Positions 31,301 to 41,720 of a DNA stretch of 64,000 nt are shown piece after piece. Both the position numbers and the translations under genes were made by a program. Every line of letters begins with the position of its first letter. Position 1 is the stretch's first letter. The notes under the pieces were generated by a model. It saw nothing but the letters and a program-made list of their open reading frames with translations. It did no database searches and was not told the DNA's origin. Source of the stretch: Whitmania pigra (Eukaryota > Annelida > Clitellata > Hirudinida > Haemopidae); NCBI GenBank assembly GCA_021613335.1, contig JAJTWR010000251.1, positions 1,846,001 through 1,910,000 on the forward strand. Reading direction: 5' to 3'.

Positions 31301-33621
31301 GCTGTTTTGTCTTGAGCTATTTTGACGCCGGGCTATTTTGACGGGGCTGTTTTGTCGGGGCTATTCTGTCGCCGGGCTGTTATGACGGGGTGCCCCTTGC
31401 CGCTTATTTGTTCAGACTTGAAATCGTACGCCCTTTTACATGCGCGATCTAACACAAAAAGCATAAAACATCTTACGACGCAATTTCCAATAATTCGTCA
31501 TCTTTCATCTGTGCCAGGTGCTGCTGAAAGGTCTACCAAAGACCTCAGGGCATTTCATTCCTCTCCCAATTGCTCATTCTCACAATTTCCCTTCCTTCTC
31601 TTATTTCTTTCCATTAATTTCGTTTTAAGTGTTCGAAACTACTTTTATAAAAAAAAAGTACTATCTCTTCAATTATGCCACTTTATTAAATAACAAGTTC
31701 TTTTGTGAACCAAAAAGGTTAGATTGGTCAGATACCTTGCTAATTTTTGAAAGCTTTTAATCGAAGTAAGAAGGTTCTTCTTAAAATGTTGTTGATGAAA
31801 TTAATGATTTCGGATTAGCTAGTTTGTTGAATACTTTGATTAAGCCTGCGTTATTTTGATTTTTTTATAACTAGTATTGCCGCTTAACCATGTGTTGCAA
31901 CTAGAAATGAGATGAGTGGACAAAACGAAAGATGCATTTGTTTCGAGTACGAAATGTTTTACGAATAAAACGAGTTAGATAAATGACTTGTTACTGTTAA
32001 GATTGGAGTTATTAGGAGACACCTTCCAAGTTCCAAATAACAATTTCTTTCTTTTAGTTATGTCTCCTCCAGTGACCGACCGAAAGTGATTTTTTTATTT
32101 CGGTCGAACCCGAAAGCAAATCGAACGTTTACAAAAATTCCTTCGGCCGAAACCGAAAGATACAATACCCAACAGAAGTTTTAAAAAATATGTGGTGAAA
32201 CAATGAGGCGGTAACAAATTCAACATCATCAACAATACTTTATTAGTTAGCAAGTAATCCGTAATCAATAAATAAGGTTAGTAATTTAATTCATTCAAAT
32301 GAATGTTGTGGTTCAGAAACACAAGAAATCTGTGAAACTGAAAGCAAAGGTTAAGAACCTGCCCTAATACAGCGGTTTTCAACCTGTGGGTCGCTTAACG
32401 TTTTTGCCGAGGGTCGCCTGAGACACTAAGAATTTAACAATATTTTTTAAAATCCTATTCTTGATAAAACCTAAACCTTGAAATTCCTAACTCTGTATAT
32501 AATATTGATTAAAATACTTATTTTTAGTACAAGCTATTTTATGCAGCGCCCAATAATCATACCAGCCATTTGTTGGATTTCTCTATTATGTCGCTTAACC
32601 CTTTGGGTTAAATGTTTGAAATCATATCCTATTATGCACGACATTGGTTGCTTAACCCTTAATTAACTATTAGGGTTAATATATATATTAAGGCTTAATT
32701 ATATATATACTTCTTCCTTTTCCATTAACATATTCCTTGTTGGTCATCAATTCGAAATACAGGAGTGTACTTTAATGGTGAAGATGATTTGATCTCACTT
32801 TTTTAATTTAAAACTTCTTTTAAATTTTGTAAATGCAAGTGAAATATGTAAATAAATGTTTAAATGTAAACATTATAATACTTAGAAGCCAAAGGCACAA
32901 CGGCAACAATAAAATTAAGTGAGATTAAGGTAGCCCAATCAATTTTATTGTTGGGGGTCGCAATGGCAAGTGTTGCCGAGGGGTCGCAAAAAGGTTGAGA
33001 ACCGCTGCCCTAATGGAATCCAGCGTAAAGCTTATTAATTGACGAACGACTGACATGACGTTCTACAGCAGGATTAGGATAATAGCTTGTATTTGTAAAG
33101 GAACATCCTTAATATATAATTTTCTTCGATAGTTTGCCCTGCCTCTGGGCTTGTTGATATTAAACATCATTTGAATGAATAAGAACGTCGGCGAATCACA
33201 CCAGCAATTGTTTCGAGAAAGCAAAAAAGGCAGAACAAGTGATAATTAATAAAACCTGGATGGCGTTAGTGACATTGAATCCCGCTTGCCAAGCAGAAAT
33301 ATTTTCATTTTCATGTTTGGCCACCAAATAATTATCTTCTTCTCTTTCGTGCCTCTGATTGCCTGAACCATAGTTATTTTCTAAAGGATTGATAACTGTA
33401 GTTGTTGTTGACGCTGTTGCTGACGCAGAACAAATAGAGAATAACTTGAGATGTGTCGTTGCTGATTTGGATCTGTCATCTTTGCTCCTTTCATTGTTGA
33501 ATTTCGAATAACCAAATCTTTCGCCGTTTTGCAAAAGACAACCTCGAGATAATTTTGGAATCTTTTCGTGAACTAGAGATTCGAAACTTTTCATCCATGA
33601 AGTCGTAATATATTTAGACAT
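28324..33621 (-). CDS. SLC32A1: Vesicular inhibitory amino acid transporter (VIAAT), 525 aa
   Basis: Exons 33621-33256, 29657-29339 and 29216-28324 join in phase to 525 residues, matching my recollection of the human length. Exon 1 gives the long cytoplasmic N-terminus and ends in the signature ISAWQAGFNVTNAIQ. Exon 2 continues MVSLPYTVLEGGY, VCCYTGDILIDCLYEE and LIELIMTC. Exon 3 carries the remaining membrane helices (SYTSQVFLPSIEGSM, NLPGH, KALLSFPLPYFA, PHFAILLALIGSFTGNML). The family is an amino acid/auxin permease fold with about ten helices that loads GABA or glycine into synaptic vesicles using the proton gradient. Membership is clear; the exact substrate in this animal is inferred. 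The 3.6-kb first intron hosts at least three mobile elements. It converges with SDR copy B. Confidence 0.93.
30051..30130 (+). mobile_element. tRNA-like SINE head
   Basis: A GC-rich island in an AT-rich intron shows a tRNA-like layout. GCGCCC (30057-30062) pairs with GGGCGC (30118-30123). A D-arm-like CATGGTTGGGACTTCGCC lies near the start, and a B-box-like GATTTGAATCC lies near the end. It is 67 nt between the paired ends and lacks a clean anticodon arm, so it is more likely a tRNA-derived SINE than a tRNA gene. It sits in the VIAAT intron, antisense to that gene. Confidence 0.5.
30331..31403. mobile_element. Foldback-type element with long repeated arms and 9-bp target duplication
   Basis: The element (30340-31394) is flanked by direct repeats CCTTGCCGC at 30331-30339 and 31395-31403. 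Its arms, about 275 bp (to about 30613) and 300 bp (from about 31093), are inverted copies of each other. Each arm is built of some 18 degenerate tandem units of 14-16 bp of the type GGGGCTRTTTTGWCG, with a GCCGGGC variant. This architecture and the 9-bp duplication are those of Drosophila foldback elements, while the interior carries a hAT-like fragment. It lies in the VIAAT intron. Confidence 0.85.
30712..30981 (+). pseudogene. hAT transposase C-terminal fragment
   Basis: An 89-codon open stretch inside the foldback element without a proper start. The core LTLSSSQVACERSFSS is typical of the hAT dimerisation region (the CERSFS motif), and the tail (INNNEIIDVLAS) resembles the end of such transposases. 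About 20 residues normally between these parts appear missing. The rest of the transposase is absent, so the element is non-autonomous. Confidence 0.65.
32370..33007. mobile_element. Non-autonomous hAT element with 8-bp target duplication
   Basis: The ends are CAGCGGTTTTCAACC on the left and its inverse GGTTGAGAACCGCTG on the right, followed inward by GGGTCGC-type sequence on both sides. The flanking 8-mers are CCCTAATA (32362-32369) and CCCTAATG (33008-33015), matching at 7 of 8. These ends are typical of Charlie/SPIN-like hAT transposons. It is 638 bp without transposase, near the 5' end of the VIAAT intron. Confidence 0.85.
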
Positions 33622-36500
33622 CTGTTTGAATTAAATTTAATATTTAAACTGTTTTTTTTTCAAAACCAGGGAAAGAAATTTTCGTTAAAATTGCTTCTCT
33701 ACCAATAAATATGTTGTGGTCGCGCTATCTCGCACGGATCCATGCTCTACGCTCACTTAAATATTACTTCCCTTATAATAAATTTATTTATTTAATTTAA
33801 GATTAATAGACTTCTCGCAATTGCAAAGAAAAATATTTTATGTAAAGATATTTTAGTGAATAAACAATTTTATTGTTTCAAGGAAAAATCCCATTGCAGC
33901 CGATCCATAAAATTTGTGACCAGCAATATATTTTCTTGGCTGTTGGCAGTGATGGGCAGTGATGGGCACTAACTAAACTTTTTTTAGTTAAACTTTAACT
34001 AAACTTTCAACTAAAAACTTTTGGTCAAACTATTAGTTACAACTACTTTAAAAAGGTTGCCAACAAAACATAAAAAACATAGTTAAACAAGTTCTGCGAC
34101 TTGAGATCGCATACTTTGGTAAATATTTTGAACATGATTTGTGAAAACCAGGTCTCTCCAAAGTGGCCAGTGGTTGCATGTTAATTAATATTAATATGAT
34201 ATCTATTATTAATTAATATTAATTTGATTTCTATTATTAATTAATATTAATTTGATATCTATTATTAATATTAATTTGATGTCTATGAAGCAAGTTTTCA
34301 CTATCACCTTATATATTTTAATACTTATGGACAGTGATGGGTAAAATAACGTTCGGAGTGATTTGAAATCAAAACCAGGTTCATTTGTAGAGGTATTTCA
34401 AAAATCGTCAAAATAAAACCGCTTTGTAATTGTAACTTCATTTATACAGCGCCATATGCATAGTGTCAGAGGCGCTTCTTGTAACCATTTATATAGCGCT
34501 CCTTCTCAAGGGCGCTGGCGGCAGTGCAAGCTGGGTTTCGAACACAACACATTACGATTGTTGCCATTACCGTCGTATGCGGGCACGTAATTCGGATAAC
34601 CGCAAAACATGTTTAAACCTTCATCCGGTTCATTTTAAAAAGTTATGTTCCCGGTTCTTGGGGTTCAAGTTGCACCCCTATTCGTTTTCATTTCATATTA
34701 ATAATTCAGAGACCTTTGCAAAGTTAGTTGAACAATATCAATTTTATTTATTTTAAATTTATAAATGTGAACGTTTTAAGTCAAAAAACATGCTGAATTT
34801 ATTGATTAAAAAGTTTTTAAACAATATTTTTTATCAAATAAAAATTAATTTAATTGCTCATTTGAGATTCAATGTAATCGTAAAATTGTTCAATGTTACT
34901 GCAATTAATATTTCCATATTGCACAGTTATATGCATTTGTCACGTTTGATCCGTTGACAGTGTGATGGACAAGCAGATCTAGAGTTTGTTGCACTTCAAA
35001 CTCGAGCGGCATAGGTGACAACGTCCCTGTGTTTTCTTTACTTTGGCCAGTCTTTCATTCATTGTCTCAAGTTCTCCAGAGTTTAGCTCGATAAGTTGAA
35101 TTGCATAAGTTGGATTGCATGATCGGTTTTCTGAGTTGGGCTGTATTGACCAAATTAATTTTAAAATTTTAATCTATGGATGGGTGAGACTCTCCGAGAC
35201 TTCGATAAACGGACGTCGACGCATCATTTACGCCACTTGTTCCACTCGGGAGTTTGCACAATTAAGAAATTGGCAATAGCATCTGTATCAAGCATATTGA
35301 AGAACATAATCACAGGCCACCTTTTGATTTTTCGTTTGCAAGAACAGATGCAGGCCTAATGATCTTAATTTTCTACGACGCTCCATTGTACAATAGTCTC
35401 GAAAGCTTTTTACAAGGGGGAAAAAGTTGACAAGAAGAATATTAAATGGATATAAATGGATATAAGTGCATGTAAAAGAAAAGCCGGCAACGACAGTTGA
35501 TTCAGTTTAACACTCCTTTACCAGCTAAGTGAAGCTGTCGGGCGCTTATTCAACTGTGCCGGTCATGACATTGAGCTGACGTTGGTCTAGAATAAGTGAT
35601 AAAGGGAGTTTTTCTCTTTAGAATATTTCCTGTTCATGATTATTTGTATATGTGTTACAATAAAGGTGCTACCAGTCAAAAAACATTATTTCAATAATTT
35701 ACCAATTTGGACGAAACTTTTAGTAGTGTGCCTCTACCCTAAATCCACCCACTGGTTCCAGTGCGGCCCTCTACAAAAGTCTTCTAGATCCGAACATGCT
35801 CACCACTATTTTTACTATGTTCGACTACTAACCATTTACTTCACCCATTGGTATTTGAGCTACTTTATTCATTAGTTTCTAGTTTTGCTAGGTCCTCTAG
35901 CGGAGGATGTTGATGTAAAGCTATTTTTGTGAAATAGGGGCGCTTCGGCTGTTCCTGGCTAATCCGGGGCGTTGACTCGATATTGCAGTACAAAAGGGAA
36001 CTGCTTTCAAATTGAGCAGGTGGTTCTGCTCCGTCCAAATAATCTTGTTATGCAACGGACATTAATATATCTAACTTTACTAATTATGTTTACGTTTTCT
36101 ACCTGGGCGATCCTTGAGAATTCTCATTTAGGGCCTCCCTTCCTGGCTATCATTTCAGTTTTTAGTTGGTTTATTTTGATTTGTGAAATGAGAGCGTGAA
36201 TTTGTATTGACCTGATTTTGTTTTTGTTTGACTTTACTAGTAGATATTCAATTTCAATAAATTTATTATTAAATGAAGTTACATATTTGGAACAAATTAC
36301 ACTGTTATCATTCGTTGTTACTCATTGTTAAGTCCAATCCTTGTTGAATCTCTTAAATGCATCTCTAGGATAACTTTGTTTGAATCCTTTGTAGTACGAC
36401 TTAATCCCCAAAATTCTGAACTGTTATCCTATCTATTCTAAGTATGTTAAATTTTATTTGAACGCGGTTATTGGTGTCTTAGCCTAAATCTATAACTATT
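33622..36500. other. Intergenic, no gene recognised
   Basis: Upstream flank of VIAAT and downstream flank of the USP36/42-like gene. It includes a 31-bp tandem repeat (34181-34285), two CAGTGATGGG motifs (33955 and 34333) that look like hAT ends but could not be paired, and a GC-richer patch at 34450-34580. Frames at 34463-34756 and 35636-35875 show no recognisable domain. Confidence 0.5.
34181..34285. repeat. 31-bp AT-rich tandem repeat, about 3.4 copies
   Basis: Units of TTAATTAATATTAATTTGAT plus TCTATTA, with small changes, repeat head to tail upstream of the VIAAT gene. Confidence 0.85.
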
Positions 36501-36534
36501 CTTCTCTTTGGACCTATTGATGCTTGATCTGGAG

Positions 36535-38901
36535 CTATTTTTCCCTTCTGATCTTGCTTCTCGACCTAGATCTCCTTAATCTTGATCTTCTTCTAGAACT
36601 GGATTTATTTCTTATTCTTGATCTAGATCTTCTAGAATTGGATTTATTTCTTATTCTTGATCTAGATCTTCTTCCAGAATTGCATTTATTTCTCTTTCTT
36701 GATCTAGATCTGCTTCTAGAACTGGATGGATATTTTCTCTTTCTTGATCCATAATCGTTTTCTTTATCGTTTATCTTTCGTAATGGACTTCTACTTTTTC
36801 TAGCAGGTGATGAATAAAAAGCTTTGGAATGGCAAGTGTCTTGGCGATTGTCGTCTTGGCAAGTCGTGTTTAATTCTTCGACATTGTGCAGGTTAGACAT
36901 AACTTTGGAAGGTGATCTCTGAATTTCATCCTGGAAGGCTTTATTGTTGTCGAGGCGAGGAATTTTAAAGAGTAAATTATTCGTTTGACTCCACAAATCT
37001 AATTCTGAATTCTCTGAAATACGTTTTTTGTGTATTTTTTGTTTGAGTTGGTCATTTTGTTGTTCGTTTGAGCCAAAAGAGGACGCTTCCGAGATAGGTT
37101 CATCGGTGGCAGGCATTTCATGAGATCGAGAAAGAGGCGCTTGATCTTCAACATTCTGAGTAACAGGTGGTGGTGGTGATGGTGGTGGTGGTGGTGATGA
37201 TGGTGGTGGTATTGATGGTGGTGGTATTGATGGTGGTGTTGGTGGTGATGATGAACATTTTATGGGCGAACGAGCTTGTTCAGTGTAACAATCAACCTCG
37301 TCGATTTTTAAGTCTGACTTGGAAGGTAATATCTGAATTTTATCCTGAAAGGCCTTATTTTTGTCAAGGCGAGGAATCCTAAAGGATACAGTTTGACTCC
37401 ACAAATCTAATTCTGAATTCTCTGAAATAAGTTTTTTGTGTATTTTTTGTTCGAGTTCGTCATTTTGTTGTTCGTTTGAGCCAAAAAAGGATGCTTCCGA
37501 GATTGGTTCATCAGTGGCAGGCATTTCATGAGATCGAGAAAGAGGCGCTTGATCTTCAACATTCTGAGTAACATAACTTTTTGCGGGCGAAAGAGCTTGT
37601 TCAGTGTAACAATTAACCCCACCGTCTTCTAAATCTGACTCTTCTGAATATTCATAGGGAACAAGTTTTACTAAAGCATTTTTAATCAAATGCTGAGAAT
37701 CGGAGAGCTGCATGGACTTAGCCATCTGAATGTTATTAACAACATCTTCAGCAACGGTTTGTGTTATGGACGATTTTTGCCCTGAATTTGTGACGTTGTT
37801 CGAAGGTTTGCAATCACTCCGAACGTAGAAGAGAATATAAGCTTGAGATGACTTGACCACTTCCCATGGAACCCTTGTTATTAAGCTGTCGTTCATGATG
37901 TACCACTCTTTAGTTCGTATTGGTCCATGGGTGCTGGGATTACAAACGAATGAGTAATAATGACCACTACTGATTGTGTTTCCTTGATGAACTAGAACAC
38001 TGGACAATTCGTACTTGACCTTTCTCGTTCCTGGTCGAACTTTACTAACGTAGGGGCCAAGGTCAAGCATGTTACCAAAGTTAACATTATGTGAAATTTT
38101 TACAACGCGTTTTTCATAACGCTTAAGATGAATTATCAACGTTCTTGGAGGTTTGTGAACAGAATAAGTCTTCGATGCTCTTCGTTTGCTCTTGCAAATA
38201 TCACAACTATACCATTCTTCACCATCCATATTTTCCGGTTTTATAAAGTTATCTAGGGCATCTTTGAGGGTGTTCACCGAGCTAATGCCAAGGCTGATGC
38301 TGAACAGGGATTCATAACTGTTCGAGGCTTTGTTACAGCCGAAGCAAATAATCTGACTTCTCAAAAATCCTCCAAAGATCTGTCCAACACCTGTAGTCAT
38401 TTCTGTGTACTGATCAGGTTTAGGGGTCAATCCCAAGAGAAGGTGATCTTGCATCTTGTTAAGAAGACAGTGGAGAAAATCGTGAGCATCTTCTTGTCTT
38501 CCAAGCCTCAGATGAGATGCAATATTTCCTAGCCTTAACGCTATTCCACTGGGTTTCACAGGTTGCTGGGAATGAAAACACTGCTCGGTCAAATTTTTAA
38601 ACACGCAAATTATGCATTTATCCAACGAACTTCTACAATGCCATTGATGTTGCCTCAATAAATATCCGTTGAAGGAAGGTATGTGCTGCAGACATTGGAC
38701 AACGCTGGCCATGAAACAAGTATTTCCAAGATTTATCAAACCTTTAGAGACAGATTTTTGAAGCCAAGCAAATATTAGTGGCATGTCGAATAGCTTTTCC
38801 CGTGGCTTTGGTCTCGGATTCCCTAAATCAAGTGGTTTAGAATCGACATAAAGAACGTTGATATGAAGGTTTTTTCCTATTGGCCACTTGATTGCCGCCA
38901 T
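36535..38901 (-). CDS. USP36/USP42-like ubiquitin-specific protease, 788 aa, intronless
   Basis: One uninterrupted frame starts at the ATG at 38901. The USP catalytic domain spans about residues 53-361. Its Cys box is GLINLGNTCFMASVVQCL with Cys62, followed by a QEDAHDFL box at about 136-143. Two CxxC zinc pairs are at 186/189 and 233/236, then PRTLIIHLKRY, a His box GNTISSGHYYSF with His314, and MND at 336-338. The closest fit is the USP36/42 group, nucleolar or nuclear deubiquitinases acting on ribosome-biogenesis and histone substrates. The C-terminal half holds two copies of a roughly 90-residue segment separated by a proline stretch, then an Arg-Ser-rich tail after residue 700. Every other long gene here has introns, so a retrocopy origin is possible, although the frame is intact. 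Confidence 0.9.
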   Translation of the reverse strand: MAAIKWPIGKNLHINVLYVDSKPLDLGNPRPKPREKLFDMPLIFAWLQKSVSKGLINLGNTCFMASVVQCLQHIPSFNGYLLRQHQWHCRSSLDKCIICVFKNLTEQCFHSQQPVKPSGIALRLGNIASHLRLGRQEDAHDFLHCLLNKMQDHLLLGLTPKPDQYTEMTTGVGQIFGGFLRSQIICFGCNKASNSYESLFSISLGISSVNTLKDALDNFIKPENMDGEEWYSCDICKSKRRASKTYSVHKPPRTLIIHLKRYEKRVVKISHNVNFGNMLDLGPYVSKVRPGTRKVKYELSSVLVHQGNTISSGHYYSFVCNPSTHGPIRTKEWYIMNDSLITRVPWEVVKSSQAYILFYVRSDCKPSNNVTNSGQKSSITQTVAEDVVNNIQMAKSMQLSDSQHLIKNALVKLVPYEYSEESDLEDGGVNCYTEQALSPAKSYVTQNVEDQAPLSRSHEMPATDEPISEASFFGSNEQQNDELEQKIHKKLISENSELDLWSQTVSFRIPRLDKNKAFQDKIQILPSKSDLKIDEVDCYTEQARSPIKCSSSPPTPPSIPPPSIPPPSSPPPPPSPPPPVTQNVEDQAPLSRSHEMPATDEPISEASSFGSNEQQNDQLKQKIHKKRISENSELDLWSQTNNLLFKIPRLDNNKAFQDEIQRSPSKVMSNLHNVEELNTTCQDDNRQDTCHSKAFYSSPARKSRSPLRKINDKENDYGSRKRKYPSSSRSRSRSRKRNKCNSGRRSRSRIRNKSNSRRSRSRIRNKSSSRRRSRLRRSRSRSKIRREK

Positions 38902-39831
38902 TTCTTCAAAAAGAAAATTTCTCGAATTAAATTTAGAATGTTAATTCATCAAGTAAATAGTAAAAATAGTCTTCGAATTTTAAATAAAAATATAGTATTT
39001 TAAATGAAAATAAAGTATTCGGTTATAAAAATGTGATAGTCATTAGACATAAAGACTGTAAATATGCTATTAAAATTAATTAATGTCACATTTTAAAATT
39101 AATATAATAAATTTGTATGATTTAATAATGTTGATATACATTTTCTTTGTGATACTTATGAGGTTACACGAACTAGGTTGTAATCCCAATTTTTCCATGG
39201 GTCATAATTTAGACAAAAAGAAGCAAAATATTAGGCCAAAAACCAGCAACGTTCATAAGGCATCAAAGTTTTTTTTATTTATCAGGATCAGACAAACATT
39301 TTATAAAAATGAATGCTTCTATGTTTGTGTGTTCGTTCATCAAGTTGATTTGATGAAACAATCTCCGCCCAGAAAATTAATAAAATCAACAAGATTCTCA
39401 AAATATACCAAATCAACAACAACTATATCGGAATAATATCGGCGTCAAATTTGAGTGTATTCATAACAGCCAGTTTTAGGCTCTTGATTCATTAACATAA
39501 AGTATGTGCCAGTTTCCAGCGCGATGATTGATACTTGTCAACATCACGTGATTGATACTTGTCAACATCATGGCACGCTTAACTTATTGTCGATCCGATA
39601 TCTAAACATTTTAGGCAAACACTGCCCTTTTGGAAGCCACACACAATTAAGAATACTCTCCCAGCTGTCGAGATTTACTAGACGGTCGGTCAGTTCAGCG
39701 TAAGTCGAACAGTTGTTCTCTATAACAGGACTAATTTGGACCTCACAAGCTAAACTATATTTCCTTTGTTTACGATAATTATGCAAGATGTAGTTAAATT
39801 GCATCCCTGGACTGCAAACAGCTTTGACTTA

Positions 39832-40243
39832 CAGTGCGTTGCATAAATTTGCACATGCTTTGATTAAAGTCTGGAAAGAACTGCTTGCAAATAGCTTGAA
39901 ACCTTTCTTGGATTCATTAAAAAATAGAGTTCAGGAGTTAATTATTAAGAAAGGAGATAATAAATATATTAACGATTTTCATATAAATAATAATTTAAAG
40001 GTTTGATTTTATTAAGTAAGAAAATGTGTGCTCTCCAGCGTTTCTTGTTCTTATAAGTAATTTTGGGCAATTCCAGTTTTTCTCGAAAATCACTCTAAAT
40101 TTCTTAATGAAATAAAGTAAGTCCAATGTGTTTCAGTCTAATGCGTTTCAGTACATTGTGTGTAAAAAAAAGCCTATGAAAATTCTGTACATAAAAAGTT
40201 ATCATTTAAAAACGTAACTGGGTCAAATTTTTGCAACGAACTG
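39832..40243 (+). mobile_element. Internally deleted Tc1/mariner-like element
   Basis: The inverted ends CAGTGCGTTGCATAAATTTG and CAGTTCGTTGCAAAAATTTG (the latter on the minus strand) bound a 412-bp element. A TA flanks each side (39830-39831 and 40244-40245). Just inside the left end is a frame resembling the last 45 residues of a Tc1 transposase (IKVWKELLANSLKPFLDSLKNRVQELI). The catalytic domain is gone, so it could only move using an enzyme supplied elsewhere. Confidence 0.85.
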
Positions 40244-40249
40244 TATATT

Positions 40250-41720
40250 GTGTATAATGATGAATATTTGATCATGTGATTGGTATATTATTTTTTTAAT
40301 TTTATAATTGGTAATAAATATACCAATATATACATTATATTATATAGAAAATAAATATTATTTATATTTTATTTTCGTCTTTTATATTCTTCATTTTTGT
40401 ATTGATCGTTATTTTTTTAATAGTTTGGTCTCATTATCCAGAGATGGGCAAATTACAGGCCTCTATGTAACTTAGTTACCAATTACTCAAAGAGATGTAA
40501 TTTAGATACCGATTATGAATTACATGTGCCGAATGTGGTAAATTACAAAATTACATATTACACTACCAAAGCCTTTTTTATTGCAAAAAAGTTATAATTA
40601 TGATATATAATCCCATCATTCGCTCGAGCTCTTTAAACATCAGGACATCTATACATGGAAATTTCAGCTCACAGCGAATATCCGCTGCGATTTTATTTTT
40701 ATTATTTGGAAGACATTGCACACATATTTTAATGTATTTACTTTGTGTTAACAATAATAATAATGATAATGATACAGCCGAATGATGGAATGTGAGCATC
40801 ATCCTCGGTCATTGCTGGTGCTTTATCAGGCATCATGATGTGAATCTGACCTGTTAAATCCAAATTTTGCATCATCTTTTTAACATATGTGCAATATGAA
40901 TGGCAGTATGCTGACCTGTCATATGACTGGCACATAACATTGCACATTGCCTGAAATCTCCACCCAGGCTCATTAAATCTACCATCAACCAATTTTGAAT
41001 ACGACGGTTTTACATATTTTATTTAAATAAAAATGCTTGACTAATTTAAAACATGCCAATTACGTGCTGTAATTACCTTTCAGTGGTATATTTGAATCAA
41101 AAAGATCGATTAATACACCAATGACCAATTTTAAATACAATAGTATTAGAGGCTTTATATAAATAATAATTTAAAATAATTAATTTTAATACGCCGATTA
41201 ATACCCGATTATTGCAATGCTTCTCTTGGATTCGGATATATGTAAGAGAGTATGCGTTGGTGAAACGAAAGTGATGCAGTGTTTAGAAGTCTCCCCGTTT
41301 CGAAAGGTTTTATATAAAAATGTTGTTACATGATTTATTTATATAAGTGTCAAACTTATATTGTTTTTGGTTTTATGCAATTTAGCCATTGTTGGGTGTT
41401 GTGCAATCGATTGTTCTGAGACTTGAAATAAATTATTCGAATTTAATCGTCGTCTTAATTGTTTCTGAACACTTTTTAAAATTGTGTTTAAGATTACAGA
41501 GCTGATATCTATATTAAATGAATTTGACGAATGGAATATGGATGGGGGAGTTAGTGACAGCTTGTTATATGACATTTTAAAAACTACTTTCATAGTTTGT
41601 AGCTTGACCATCATCAGATAAATAAAAATAGATAAAACCATTCAAGTTATATGAAGGTATTTAAGGTTCTCAGTGAATTATTATACTTTTATAATGATAT
41701 TGAATTGCTGTCAATTTCAG
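40250..41720. other. Gap upstream of the NBR1/p62-like gene, first exons not found
   Basis: AT-rich sequence in which the PB1-coding exons of the downstream receptor gene would be expected. I found no frame with PB1 motifs. A segment near 41489-41612 is open on the plus strand but resembles nothing I know. Position 40439 starts a CAGAGATGGGC motif like a hAT end, without a visible partner. Confidence 0.4.

Noticed and set aside
33950..34345. Two CAGTGATGGG motifs as ends of a hAT element
   Set aside because: Both are in the same orientation, and no inverted partner or target duplication could be found.
36524..36754. Plus-strand leucine/aspartate-rich repeat protein
   Set aside because: It is the antisense shadow of the Arg-Ser tail of the USP36/42-like gene.
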